Below, one piece after another: positions 52,996 through 62,256 of a stretch of 64,000 nucleotides of DNA. The notes beneath the pieces were generated by a model that was not told the origin of the DNA, did no database searches, and saw only the letters and a program-made list of their open reading frames with translations. The DNA comes from Flavobacterium sp. KACC 22763 (lineage in GTDB: Bacteria > Bacteroidota > Bacteroidia > Flavobacteriales > Flavobacteriaceae), in contig NZ_CP117879.1 of the NCBI RefSeq assembly GCF_028736155.1, positions 5,208,001 to 5,272,000 of the forward strand. The letters are read 5' to 3'. Positions within the stretch are counted from its first letter, which is position 1, and every line of letters starts with the position of its first letter. Position numbers and translations under genes: made by a program.

Positions 52996-54147
52996 ATGGA
53001 ATTTGATTTTCTAGAACCAGTTAATGATGGAATTGTAAGATTCGTCGGAGGACTGTCTTCACAAGAGCTTGGAAGTAAAGTTGTTTTTCATACCCAAGAT
53101 CAGTTTCCTGATATTGCACAAATTAGCATTGCTATAATTGGTGTGTTGGAAGACCGTACAAACATTAATATGATTAACGAAGTTAATCTCTCTGCTGTGC
53201 GTAAGAAGCTTTATAGTATGTTTCCAGGCAATTGGGATGCGTCAATTGCAGATTTAGGAGATATACTTGCAGGCGATTCTGTAGAGGATACTTATTTTGC
53301 ATTAAAGAAAGTTACATCTGCATTAATCAAGAATAAAGTCATACCTATAGTCCTAGGAGGTTCTCAGGATTTGACCTATGCTTTATATCGTGCTTACGAT
53401 GATTTGGAACAGATGGTAAATTTGGTTGCAGTTGATAATAAATTCGATTTTGGTAAAGAAAATGAGTCAGTTTCGGCTAATTCATATCTAACAAAAATCA
53501 TTATTGATGAGCCAAACAACCTTTTTAACTACTGTAATATAGGATATCAAACTTATTATAATTCGCAAGAAGAAATCGATCTGATTGAGAAGCTGTTTTT
53601 TGATGCTTATCGTTTGGGTGAAATTTCAAATAAAATTACATTGGCCGAGCCAGTTTTTAGAGATGCAGACTTGGTTAGTATAGATTTAAATTCTGTAAAG
53701 TCTTCTGCTTCAGCAAACATGGTTACTTTTGAGCCAAACGGATTCAATGGAAAAGAAATTTGTGCTTTGGCTAGGTATGCTGGTATCAGTGATAAAGTTT
53801 CTTCTTTTGGCGTATTTAATCATAACAGTACATTGGCAGAATCAGCTATTATTGCTCAGATTGTATGGTATTTTATTGAAGGTTATCATTACCGCTCAAA
53901 AGAGTATCCATTTGGAAGTCGAGCCAACTATTTAAAATATATTGTGCCGCTAGATGATGAAGAATTGATATTTTACAAAAGTGATAAAACTGACCGTTGG
54001 TGGATCGAAATTCCATACGAATCAAATGGCAGCAATAAACTGAAAAGAAATACGTTATTACCTTGTTCTTACGAAGAATATTTGTCGGCTTGCAATCAAG
54101 AATTGCCAGAAAGATGGTGGAAAGCGCAAAGAAAAAACGCTTTATAG
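52996..54147 (+). CDS. Arginase/formimidoylglutamase-fold protein with lost metal ligands
   Basis: The 383-residue protein aligns with the arginase/ureohydrolase fold. The three metal-binding motifs of active enzymes (GGDHS, DAHxD, SxDxDxxD) read here GGSQD, DNKFD and SIDLNSVK. Both His ligands and two of the Asp positions are replaced, so two-manganese chemistry is unlikely. The fold around these motifs (IPIVLGGSQDLTYAL, VAVDNKFDFG, ADLVSIDLNSVKSS) is well kept, which suggests a structural or binding role. Proteins of this kind are often labelled formimidoylglutamase in databases. It lies between topA and gldK on the same strand, so it could serve the gliding machinery; that is inference. 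Confidence 0.82.
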   Translation: MEFDFLEPVNDGIVRFVGGLSSQELGSKVVFHTQDQFPDIAQISIAIIGVLEDRTNINMINEVNLSAVRKKLYSMFPGNWDASIADLGDILAGDSVEDTYFALKKVTSALIKNKVIPIVLGGSQDLTYALYRAYDDLEQMVNLVAVDNKFDFGKENESVSANSYLTKIIIDEPNNLFNYCNIGYQTYYNSQEEIDLIEKLFFDAYRLGEISNKITLAEPVFRDADLVSIDLNSVKSSASANMVTFEPNGFNGKEICALARYAGISDKVSSFGVFNHNSTLAESAIIAQIVWYFIEGYHYRSKEYPFGSRANYLKYIVPLDDEELIFYKSDKTDRWWIEIPYESNGSNKLKRNTLLPCSYEEYLSACNQELPERWWKAQRKNAL

Positions 54148-54306
54148 ATCGAAAATTTAAGTGAATTCTTAAGTTTTTAAAACCTCGTTAAAAAGGTTAA
54201 AATAAATTAGTAAGAAAATATTTATATAACATAAAAATTAACGTTTTACATCGATTTTTTACTACAGTTTATCGATAAAATATTTTTTTTTTATTTTATT
54301 TAACAT

Positions 54307-54314
54307 TATTTTTG
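54307..54314 (+). promoter_or_regulatory. Candidate -7 box of the gldKLMN operon
   Basis: TATTTTTG fits TANNTTTG and lies 95 bases before the gldK ATG in an AT-rich gap. No TTG -33 element is clear. Confidence 0.4.
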
Positions 54315-54409
54315 AACGGTAAAATAAATTCGCAAGTAGTATTGTTTTTTAGATAAATAATAAATACGTTTACGGACTTTTAATAATGAATAGATAATCC
54401 CAAATTTAT

Positions 54410-55804
54410 ATGAAGAAGTTTATTGCATTTGCAGCAATGTTAACACTAGTAATCGGCTGTGGTAAGTCTGGTGACAAAGGTGAATTAGTCGGTGTTACAG
54501 GAGGGAAATGGCATCCCGAGAAGCCTTATGGAATGACATTAGTTCCGGGTGGATCTTTTATTATGGGTAAATCAGATGCTGATTTAGCTAACGTAGAAGA
54601 TGCTCCAACTAAAACTGTAACTGTTCGTTCATTTTATATGGATGAAACTGAGATTACAAATAGTGAGTATCGTCAATTTGTGGAGTGGGTAAAAGACTCT
54701 ACAATGAGAGTTCGTTTAGCAATCTTAGCAGACGAAACTGGGCAAAAAGCTACTGATGGAAAAGGTAAAAAAGGCGGAAGCATTGCTGATTATGCTTTTA
54801 ACGATTCTGATCCAGAAAAAATGACAGCTTATGACAAATATATGTACGACAACTACTATAGTGTTGGTACAAAAGATGATCCATATGCTGGAAGAAAATT
54901 AAACAGAAAAGTAAAATTAATTAAAGATACAAAAGCTTATCCAGATGAGTATTACGCTGAAGTAATGGATTCTATGTATTTGCCAATTGAAGAATCGTAC
55001 AATGGTTTAAGAACAATTGATGTAAATAAATTGAAGTTCCGTTATTCTTGGATGGATATTCAAGCTGCTGCAAAAGCAAAAGTTGGAAAAAGAAGTGACT
55101 TCGTAAAAACTGAGCAGGTAAATGTTTATCCTGATACTGCAGTTTGGATTAAAGATTTCGCTTATTCATATAATGAGCCAATGCACAATGATTACTTCTG
55201 GCATAAGGCTTATGGAGATTATCCAGTAGTGGGTGTAACTTGGAAACAAGCTAAAGCATTCTGTGCTTGGAGAACTTTAAACAAAAACAGCTACATTAAA
55301 TCTAAGAAAAAAGGACGTGACTTAGTAAATGCTTTCAGATTGCCTACTGAGGCAGAATGGGAGTATGCTGCTAGAGGTGGTCTAGAGTCTGCAACTTACC
55401 CATGGGGAGGTCCTTATACTAAGAGTGATAGAGGTTGTTTCTTAGCTAACTTCAAACCAAGTAGAGGAGATTATGCTGCTGATGAAGCACTTTATACAGT
55501 TGAAGCTAAATCATACGATGTAAATGGTTACGGATTGTACAACATGGCAGGAAACGTTTCTGAGTGGACAGATTCAGCTTACAATCCAAACGCTTACGAA
55601 TATGTATCAACAATGAATCCAAACGTTATCGATGGTAAAAACCAAAGAAAAGTTGTTCGTGGAGGTTCTTGGAAAGACGTTGCTTATTTCCTACAGGTAA
55701 GCACTCGTGACCACGAATATGCTGACTCAGCAAGAAGCTACATCGGATTCAGAACTGTACAAGATTACATGGGTACTCAAGTTACAGGAAACAGAAAAAA
55801 GTAA
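54410..55804 (+). CDS. gldK: Gliding motility/T9SS lipoprotein GldK
   Basis: GldK is an outer-membrane-associated lipoprotein that forms the ring of the type IX secretion system with GldN. The 464-residue protein has a lipoprotein signal (MKKFIAFAAMLTLVIGC, Cys 17). Its main domain is of the formylglycine-generating-enzyme (SUMF1) type: GMTLVPGGSFIMGKSDADLA, RSFYMDETEITNSEYRQFV, LPTEAEWEYAARGG, NMAGNVSEWTDSAYN and VVRGGSWKD. The active-site Cys pattern of true FGE is not visible, fitting a structural role. It begins the gldKLMN series. Confidence 0.95.
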   Translation: MKKFIAFAAMLTLVIGCGKSGDKGELVGVTGGKWHPEKPYGMTLVPGGSFIMGKSDADLANVEDAPTKTVTVRSFYMDETEITNSEYRQFVEWVKDSTMRVRLAILADETGQKATDGKGKKGGSIADYAFNDSDPEKMTAYDKYMYDNYYSVGTKDDPYAGRKLNRKVKLIKDTKAYPDEYYAEVMDSMYLPIEESYNGLRTIDVNKLKFRYSWMDIQAAAKAKVGKRSDFVKTEQVNVYPDTAVWIKDFAYSYNEPMHNDYFWHKAYGDYPVVGVTWKQAKAFCAWRTLNKNSYIKSKKKGRDLVNAFRLPTEAEWEYAARGGLESATYPWGGPYTKSDRGCFLANFKPSRGDYAADEALYTVEAKSYDVNGYGLYNMAGNVSEWTDSAYNPNAYEYVSTMNPNVIDGKNQRKVVRGGSWKDVAYFLQVSTRDHEYADSARSYIGFRTVQDYMGTQVTGNRKK

Positions 55805-55859
55805 TTTATAATTAATTCAATATCCAACAAATCTATTTTAAACCTAAAAAAAAAGTATT

Positions 55860-56507
55860 ATGGCATTATTAAGTAAAAAAGCAATGAATTTCGCTTATGG
55901 TATGGGAGCGGCAGTGGTAATCGTTGGAGCGTTATTCAAAATTACTCACTTTGAGATTGGACCATTAACAGGTACAGTTATGCTTTCAGTAGGATTAGTT
56001 ACTGAGGCGTTAATTTTCGCGCTTTCTGCTTTCGAACCAGTTGAAGAAGAACTAGATTGGACTCTAGTTTACCCAGAATTAGCTAACGGACAAGCTAGAG
56101 AGAAAAAAGCTAAAGCTGAAACTCCAACTGATGCTCAAGGATTATTATCTCAAAAATTAGACACATTATTAAAAGAAGCTAAAATTGACGGTGAATTAAT
56201 GTCAAGTTTAGGAAACAGCATCAAAAACTTCGAATCTGCTGCTAAAGGAATTGCTCCAACTGTAGATTCAATCGCTGGACAAAAGAAATATTCTGAAGAA
56301 TTATCTGTTGCTGCTGCTCAAATGGAATCATTAAACAGTTTATATAAAGTACAATTAGAAAGTGCTTCTAGAAACGCTGAGGCTAACAAAGAAATTGCTG
56401 AAAACGCTTCTAAATTAAAAGAACAAATGGCATCTATGACTGCAAACATTGCTTCTTTAAACAGCGTTTACGGTGGTATGCTTTCTGCAATGAGTAACAA
56501 AGGATAA
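55860..56507 (+). CDS. gldL: Gliding motility/T9SS motor protein GldL
   Basis: GldL and GldM form the proton-driven motor in the inner membrane that powers gliding and T9SS. The 215-residue protein has two N-terminal helices (about 10-28 and 36-56, GTVMLSVGLVTEALIFALSA). E49 lies in the second helix, at the position of the Glu shown to be essential for motor function in F. johnsoniae GldL. The remaining 150 residues are a cytoplasmic helical, partly coiled-coil region (LYKVQLESASRNAEANKEIA). Spacing to gldK and gldM (55 and 51 bases) fits one operon. Confidence 0.96.
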   Translation: MALLSKKAMNFAYGMGAAVVIVGALFKITHFEIGPLTGTVMLSVGLVTEALIFALSAFEPVEEELDWTLVYPELANGQAREKKAKAETPTDAQGLLSQKLDTLLKEAKIDGELMSSLGNSIKNFESAAKGIAPTVDSIAGQKKYSEELSVAAAQMESLNSLYKVQLESASRNAEANKEIAENASKLKEQMASMTANIASLNSVYGGMLSAMSNKG

Positions 56508-56558
56508 TTAGTTTTTAACTAAATATTAAATTTATTAATAAGAACTAATTAAAGAAAA

Positions 56559-58100
56559 ATGGCAGGAGGAAAATTAACCCCTAGACAGAAGATGATTAAC
56601 CTGATGTACCTGGTTTTCATCGCAATGTTAGCAATGAACGTATCAAAAGAAGTTATTTCTGCTTTTGGTTTGATGAATGAAAAATTTGAAGGTGCAAATA
56701 AAACATCGACAGAGACAAATGCAGGTTTATTAACTTCTTTGGATCAAAAAGCTGCTGAAGCAAAAGGAGAATTTGCAATTGCTGCAGTAACAGCTCACAA
56801 AGTTGAAACAATTACAAAAGAATTTTATGATTATATAGGTACTCTAAAAACTCAGGCTGTTAAAGGTTTCGAAGTTGATAAAGCAACAGGAAAAATGCCT
56901 TATGAGTCTATGGATAGAGGTGATAATATCGACGACTGGTTTACAGGAGACGGTTACACTAAAAAAGGTAACGAAATTATCGCTAAAATCGAAAAATATA
57001 AAGCTGATATCAAAGCTGCTTTAGGAACAGACAAAAAATACGCAGCAATTATCGCTGAGGTTGAAAAGAAATTTGATGTTTCTGATGTTAAAAACAAAGA
57101 GGGGCTTAAAGAAAAATATTTAGCTTACCACTTTAAAGGATTCCCAGCTATTGCTTCTGCAGCTAAACTTTCAGCTTGGCAGAACGATGTTAAAAAGACT
57201 GAAACAGACGTTTACAACAGTGCATTAGGTAAAGCTGCAGTTGCTGCTGCTTCTTACAGCAACTACCAAGCAATTGTTGTTTTAGATAAAAATGCTTATT
57301 TCCAAGGAGAAAAAGTTACTGGTAAAGTTGTTTTAGGTCGTTATGACGAAAACACTACACCAACTTCTTTCCAAGGTCCTGGACAAATTGTAAACGGACA
57401 AGCTGTTATCTCTTTAACTGCTGGTGGAGTTGGAGAACAAGATATCAACGGACAATTTACTTTCTTAGAGGATGGAAAAAATATTCCTTTAAAATTCTCT
57501 GGTAAATACGTTGTGGTTCCAAGACCAAACGCTGCTACAATTTCTGCAGATAAAATGAACGTAGTATATAGAGGTGTTGTTAACCCAATCTCTGTGTCTT
57601 TTGCAGGTGTTGATGCTAACAAAATTGTTGCAAGTGCTCCAGGTTTATCTTCTGCTGGAAAACCAGGAAAATATAACATGAGCCCAGGTCAAGGTACTGA
57701 AACTACAATTTCTGTAACTGGTACTTTGCCAAATGGTGATAAAGTAACTGATAAGAAAACATTCAGAATTAAAGGTATTCCTGGTCCAACAGGAACAATT
57801 AGAGGTGAGATGGGAGTTGTTAAAGGTCCTAAATCTAACTTAGAGATTGCTACTATTGGAGCTAAACTTCTTGATTTTGATTTTGAAGTTGGTTTAGATG
57901 TTGTTGGATTCAATATGAAAATTGCTGGACAGCCTACAGTTGTTGTTTCAGGAAACAAAATGAATGCACAATGTAAACAAGTACTTTCAAGAGCAGGTAA
58001 AGGAGACCAAGTTACTATTTCTGAAATTAAAACTAAACTTGTTGGAGCTGGTAGCTATTTATTGCCAAGAACTGCTCCTGTAATTTACGAAATACAATAA
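56559..58100 (+). CDS. gldM: Gliding motility/T9SS motor protein GldM
   Basis: GldM pairs with GldL: one membrane helix near the N-terminus (about 12-32, MINLMYLVFIAMLAMNVSKEV) and four periplasmic domains that reach towards the GldK/GldN ring. The N-terminal Arg9 in GGKLTPRQKM is the position reported to interact with GldL Glu49. The periplasmic part (about 35-513) has D1 helical (SLDQKAAEAKGEFAIAAVTA) and D2-D4 beta-sandwich segments (VVLDKNAYFQGEKVTGKVVL, then GPKSNLEIATIGAKLLDFDF). Length 513 is as in F. johnsoniae. Confidence 0.96.
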   Translation: MAGGKLTPRQKMINLMYLVFIAMLAMNVSKEVISAFGLMNEKFEGANKTSTETNAGLLTSLDQKAAEAKGEFAIAAVTAHKVETITKEFYDYIGTLKTQAVKGFEVDKATGKMPYESMDRGDNIDDWFTGDGYTKKGNEIIAKIEKYKADIKAALGTDKKYAAIIAEVEKKFDVSDVKNKEGLKEKYLAYHFKGFPAIASAAKLSAWQNDVKKTETDVYNSALGKAAVAAASYSNYQAIVVLDKNAYFQGEKVTGKVVLGRYDENTTPTSFQGPGQIVNGQAVISLTAGGVGEQDINGQFTFLEDGKNIPLKFSGKYVVVPRPNAATISADKMNVVYRGVVNPISVSFAGVDANKIVASAPGLSSAGKPGKYNMSPGQGTETTISVTGTLPNGDKVTDKKTFRIKGIPGPTGTIRGEMGVVKGPKSNLEIATIGAKLLDFDFEVGLDVVGFNMKIAGQPTVVVSGNKMNAQCKQVLSRAGKGDQVTISEIKTKLVGAGSYLLPRTAPVIYEIQ

Positions 58101-58144
58101 TAAAGTAGTGTAAGCTACATTCAATATCTTATAACGATACCACG

Positions 58145-59134
58145 ATGAAAGTAAGAAATTTTTTAATAGCTATTGTTTCTATCGCTGGAGGTTTTGCTTC
58201 TAATGCGCAATCAAATTTGCTAAACGCTAAAACTCCTGATCAGATTGGACTTAAAACTCCTGCTCAATTAATATCTGACAATGATAAGCCATTGGCTTAC
58301 GGTTACGTAGATGATAGAGATATCTTGATGGGAAAAACAACATGGGAAATCATTGATTTAAATGAAAAAATCAACTTTCCAATGTATTTTCCGGTAGATA
58401 CAGCTAATATTGGTCCTAACAGACGTTCTCTTTATGACGTTTTAACTAAAGCTATTAAAAGTGGTAAAATAACTGAGGTGTATACAGATAGTTATTTCAA
58501 CACTAAAAAATCTATGAAGGACATCGAAGGATCATTATCTCGTATTGATACAACTGATGCAGGTAGAGAGTTGATTAACCAATACCCTGATGACTACAAA
58601 TCACGTGTTGTGAAGAAAAAAGTGGTTTCTGGTAAAGGTAAAAACAAATCGGTTTCTTACGTAGAAGAAACAGTTGGGCCAACAAGAACGGTTCCTGCTG
58701 AGTACATTTTGAAACAAGATCTTACTGCTGCAGATGTTAGTCAGTATAAAATTAAAGGATACTGGTATTTTGATAAACGTCAAAGTGAATTGAAATATCG
58801 TTTACTAGGAATTTGTCCTGTAACTCCAGACGTTTATACAATGAATAGTGACGAAAAGGATTATATCGAATTGTTTTGGGTATTCTTCCCAAATGCCAGA
58901 GAAGCACTGCATGAAGCAAAAGCTTTCAATGACAACAATTCGGCTCTTCCAATCTCATTTGATCAGATTTTAAATTCTAGACGCTTTAATGCTGTTGTTT
59001 ACAAAGAAGAGAACCTTTATGGCGACAGAGCAATTAGCGATTACATGAAAGACAACGCTCAAAATCAGTTGTTGGAATCTGAAAGAGTGAAGGAAAAAAT
59101 TCGCAACTTCGAACAAGATATGTGGAACTACTAA
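58145..59134 (+). CDS. gldN: Gliding motility/T9SS protein GldN
   Basis: GldN is a periplasmic partner of GldK needed for gliding and T9SS export. The 329-residue protein has a signal peptide (MKVRNFLIAIVSIAGGFASNAQ) and the family blocks LAYGYVDDRDILMGKTTWEI, INFPMYFPVDTANIGPNRRS, PAEYILKQDLTAADVSQYKI and DVYTMNSDEKDYIELFWVFF. It ends in VKEKIRNFEQDMWNY. It is 45 bases after gldM. A terminator follows, then the duplicate gldO. gldN and gldO differ at about 47 of 329 aligned residues by eye. Confidence 0.96.
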   Translation: MKVRNFLIAIVSIAGGFASNAQSNLLNAKTPDQIGLKTPAQLISDNDKPLAYGYVDDRDILMGKTTWEIIDLNEKINFPMYFPVDTANIGPNRRSLYDVLTKAIKSGKITEVYTDSYFNTKKSMKDIEGSLSRIDTTDAGRELINQYPDDYKSRVVKKKVVSGKGKNKSVSYVEETVGPTRTVPAEYILKQDLTAADVSQYKIKGYWYFDKRQSELKYRLLGICPVTPDVYTMNSDEKDYIELFWVFFPNAREALHEAKAFNDNNSALPISFDQILNSRRFNAVVYKEENLYGDRAISDYMKDNAQNQLLESERVKEKIRNFEQDMWNY

Positions 59135-59156
59135 GTTGATACATAGTACAATAATT

Positions 59157-59194
59157 AAAAAACTCTTACTACCTTTGTAGTAAGAGTTTTTTTT
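59157..59194 (+). terminator. Terminator after gldN
   Basis: AAAACTCTTACTA pairs with TAGTAAGAGTTTT and ends in T residues, 22 bases after the gldN stop. Confidence 0.9.
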
Positions 59195-59315
59195 ATGACT
59201 ATAAATTAAAAACACTATCTGAAATTGGATAGCGTTAATTATTTTTTAATTTGTGTAAGAAAAATAACAATATTTGTAATAAAATTTCGTTTAATGTCTT
59301 GTAAAAATTATCATG

Positions 59316-60305
59316 ATGAAAGTAAGAAATTTATTAGTTGCTATTGTTACTGTTCTAGGAAGCTTGTCTTCTAATGCTCAGTCTAATTTGCTTAATGCCA
59401 AAACTGCTGATCAGATTGGGGTTAGGACACCAGCCCAAATGATATCGGATAACGATAAACCGTTAGCATATGGTTATGTTGATGATCGTGATGTTTTGAT
59501 GGGAAAAATGGTTTGGGAAATTATAGATTTAAATGAAAAAATCAATTTTCCATTGTATTTTCCCGTAGATACTGCTAATATCGGCCCAGACAGGCGCTCA
59601 CTTTATGATATTTTAACGAAGGGTATTAGAGATGGAAGAATAACTGAGGTTTATACTGATAGTTATTTCAATACAAAAAAGTCTTTGAAAGATATTCAAG
59701 GTGCTTTATCACGTGTTGATACTACAGATGCAGGACGAGAGCTTATTAATCAATATCCTGATGATTATAGAACACGTGTTGTTAAGAAAAAGGTGGTTAC
59801 AGGTACAGGAAAGAATAAAAAAGTTAACTATGTTGATCAAACTGTCGGACCTACAAGAACAGTTCCAGCAGAGTATATTTTGAAACAAGATCTTACTGCT
59901 GCAGATGTGAGTCAATATAAGATTAAAGGTTTTTGGTATTTTGATAAAAGGCAAAGTGATCTAAAATACCGTCTGTTGGGAATTTGTCCAGTAACACCAG
60001 ATGTTTATACGATGAATAGTGATGAAAAGGATTATATAGAACTATTCTGGGTCTTCTTTCCTAACGCACGAGAAGTGTTGCATGAAGGAAAAGCTTTTAA
60101 TGATAAAAATTCAGCTCTGCCAATTTCATTCGATCAGATCTTAAATTCGAGACGTTTTAATTCTGTGATCTATAAAGAAGAAAATGTTTATGGCGATCGT
60201 GAAATCAAAGATTATATTAAAGATAATGCACAGAGCCAGTTATTAGAATCGGAGAGAGTGAAAGAGAAGATTCGTAATTTTGAAGAAGATATGTGGAATT
60301 ACTAA
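59316..60305 (+). CDS. gldO: GldN paralogue GldO
   Basis: This is a close duplicate of GldN: same length, same signal peptide layout (MKVRNLLVAIVTVLGSLSSNAQ) and the same conserved blocks, with about 86 percent identity by hand count. I prefer ATG 59316 over the ATG one codon earlier because it matches the gldN start. In F. johnsoniae gldO is known to replace gldN partly, and single gldN loss can be partly compensated. It has a 180-base upstream gap and its own terminator, so it may be expressed separately from gldKLMN. Confidence 0.95.
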   Translation: MKVRNLLVAIVTVLGSLSSNAQSNLLNAKTADQIGVRTPAQMISDNDKPLAYGYVDDRDVLMGKMVWEIIDLNEKINFPLYFPVDTANIGPDRRSLYDILTKGIRDGRITEVYTDSYFNTKKSLKDIQGALSRVDTTDAGRELINQYPDDYRTRVVKKKVVTGTGKNKKVNYVDQTVGPTRTVPAEYILKQDLTAADVSQYKIKGFWYFDKRQSDLKYRLLGICPVTPDVYTMNSDEKDYIELFWVFFPNAREVLHEGKAFNDKNSALPISFDQILNSRRFNSVIYKEENVYGDREIKDYIKDNAQSQLLESERVKEKIRNFEEDMWNY

Positions 60306-60325
60306 GTTCATAAACTCATAATAAG

Positions 60326-60363
60326 AAAAACTCTTGCTACCTTTGTAGTAAGAGTTTTTTTAT
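60326..60363 (+). terminator. Terminator after gldO (copy of the gldN terminator)
   Basis: AAAACTCTTGCTAC pairs with GTAGTAAGAGTTTT. It has the same loop (CTTT) and nearly the same stem as the terminator after gldN, so the duplication included it. Confidence 0.9.
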
Positions 60364-60382
60364 TTTATTTATATACTTCACA

Positions 60383-61456
60383 ATGCTTGATTATTTAATT
60401 GTCGGATCTGGATTGGCTGGAATTTCTTTTGCCGAAGTTGCCCTTAACAACAACAAAACAATTTTACTTTTAGATGATGAATCTCAAAATTCCTCTAGAG
60501 TTGCTGGTGGTTTGTACAATCCTGTGATTTTAAAGCGTTTTAGTGAAGTGTGGAATGCAAAAGAACAACTTGTTTTGATGAATGGCTTTTACGATCAAGT
60601 AGAAGAAAAACTAAAAGAGAAGTTTAATTTTAAAATGCCTGTTTTAAGAAAGTTTTTTTCCATTGAAGAACAGAACAATTGGTTTGCTGCTTCAGATAAA
60701 ATAAATCTTGCGCCTTTTTTGTCAACTAAACTAATTTCAAAGAAATATAACAGCATAGACTCGCCATTTGATTACGGAGAAGTTTTGCACACAGGATATG
60801 TTGATACGGCTTTACTGCTAGATACCTATAGACAATATTTGTTTCAGAATGATTTATTGAGAAATGAATCTTTTGATTTTAGCGATATCAAATTTCTAGA
60901 CTCAGGAATTCAATATAGAGATATTCAGGTTCGTAATATCATTTTTGCCGAAGGCTTTGGAATGCATAAAAATCCATTTTTTAACTATCTCCCATTGGAT
61001 GGAACAAAAGGAGAATTGTTTATTATAAAAGCTCCAGATTTAAATCTAGATGTGATTGTAAATACAAGTGTTTTTATTTTGCCCCTAGGTGACGATTTGT
61101 TCAAGGTTGGAGCAACCTATAATTGGCATGATAAAACTGCTGAACCTACAGAAGAAGGTAAGCAAGAGCTTTTGGAACGTATTAAAGAAATTATAACTTG
61201 TGACTTCGAAATTGTAAAACATTTTGCAGGAGTTCGACCAACGGTTGCAGACAGAAGACCTTTGCTTGGAACGCATGAACAGCATAAGTCTCTGCACATT
61301 CTAAACGGATTAGGTACAAGAGGTGTTATGCTTGGTCCGGCAATGGCGAAAGCATTATATGATCATATCGAGAATAATGTTCCGCTAGATAAAGAAGCCG
61401 ACATTAAGCGATTCCATAAAAGATATTTGAAAGGTCTTACTTTTGTCCAGCCTTAG
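60383..61456 (+). CDS. FAD-dependent oxidoreductase (DAO family)
   Basis: The 357-residue protein starts with a Rossmann FAD-binding motif DYLIVGSGLAGISFAEVAL (GxGxxG at about 8-13) and VAGGLYNPVILKRF. The DAO-family C-terminal GVRPTVADRRPLLGTHEQ and GLGTRGVMLGPAMAKAL (second FAD contact) are clear. It probably oxidises an amine or amino acid and passes electrons to oxygen or another acceptor; the substrate is unknown. There is no signal peptide. It is convergent with the DUF983 gene, with 20 bases overlap at the 3' ends. Confidence 0.9.
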   Translation: MLDYLIVGSGLAGISFAEVALNNNKTILLLDDESQNSSRVAGGLYNPVILKRFSEVWNAKEQLVLMNGFYDQVEEKLKEKFNFKMPVLRKFFSIEEQNNWFAASDKINLAPFLSTKLISKKYNSIDSPFDYGEVLHTGYVDTALLLDTYRQYLFQNDLLRNESFDFSDIKFLDSGIQYRDIQVRNIIFAEGFGMHKNPFFNYLPLDGTKGELFIIKAPDLNLDVIVNTSVFILPLGDDLFKVGATYNWHDKTAEPTEEGKQELLERIKEIITCDFEIVKHFAGVRPTVADRRPLLGTHEQHKSLHILNGLGTRGVMLGPAMAKALYDHIENNVPLDKEADIKRFHKRYLKGLTFVQP

Positions 61457-61820
61457 GATCGTAAGAAACAAACATATTAATGTATAAGTTTCTTGAAAGA
61501 CGCAACACGAATGGAAATAAAAGAACTAGTGTTATAATAATTGCTAAAAATGACTGCTCTATTGTGGTGTTGAAAAACACAAAAGAAACTATAAAAGCAG
61601 CAACCCCTACGGCTACGTTTAGAGCATAACTAACATACATGGCACCATAAAAAAACGAAGGTTCTATCTGGTATTTGAATCCGCAATGGCTGCAATGCTC
61701 ATTCATTTTGAGAACTTTACTTAAATGAAGCGGATTTTTGTCTTCATACATGCTTTCCTTTTGGCATTTTGGACAACTTCCTGTTATTATGCTATTTAGT
61801 TTGGAGCCTCTTTTAAACAT
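61437..61820 (-). CDS. DUF983 family membrane protein
   Basis: The 127-residue protein has two zinc-type Cys pairs, CPKCQKESMYE (about 15-25) and CSHCGFKYQIE (about 43-53). Two membrane helices follow (about 62-82, YVSYALNVAVGVAAFIVSFV, and about 90-112). This is the DUF983 layout. Members lie in the inner membrane; their role is unknown. Its 3' end overlaps the oxidoreductase gene by 20 bases on the opposite strand. Confidence 0.9.
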   Translation of the reverse strand: MFKRGSKLNSIITGSCPKCQKESMYEDKNPLHLSKVLKMNEHCSHCGFKYQIEPSFFYGAMYVSYALNVAVGVAAFIVSFVFFNTTIEQSFLAIIITLVLLFPFVLRLSRNLYINMFVSYDPKAGQK

Positions 61821-62256
61821 TTTAAGTAAATTTTATAGTCTTTAATTCACCTCATTTGTATTTGGATACCAGTGTGAATGGGAGTTATTATTTAAAGCAA
61901 ATATAAGGTATTTTCAGGCTTTAAGCTATTAAATTAGGATGAAAACTTACAGCTTATGTTGATTTGATTTTGAGTATAATGTTTGCCACGACAATGTTTC
62001 TTTTTTTCTAAAGTGCATATAAGACTATCTTCTCAATGCTATTATTTTTTGGCTCATTAAAGAAGAAAAGTTCAGAATTAAACAACGTTTTTAGTTTTTG
62101 AATTTTACAAAAGCTATTGTTTTTCAGTATAAAAACTTCAATTAAAAGTTATACTTTTGCACTTTCAAAATTGTAACAGGATCATTCGCCTTTTGCAGTT
62201 TATTTATTTAATGAATAAAAAAGGTTTTCTAGCCTTTACATTTACAGCAATACATT
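61821..62256. other. Long gap upstream of the ABC-F gene with a promoter box
   Basis: This 436-base gap is AT-rich. TACTTTTG at 62152-62159 (TANNTTTG) lies about 97 bases before the ABC-F ATG and is the best promoter candidate; a TTG at the right spacing is not visible. I see no small gene or RNA in the rest. Confidence 0.5.

Noticed and set aside
53729..53935. Small plus-strand frame inside the arginase-like gene
   Set aside because: It is another frame of a clear coding sequence with no independent support.
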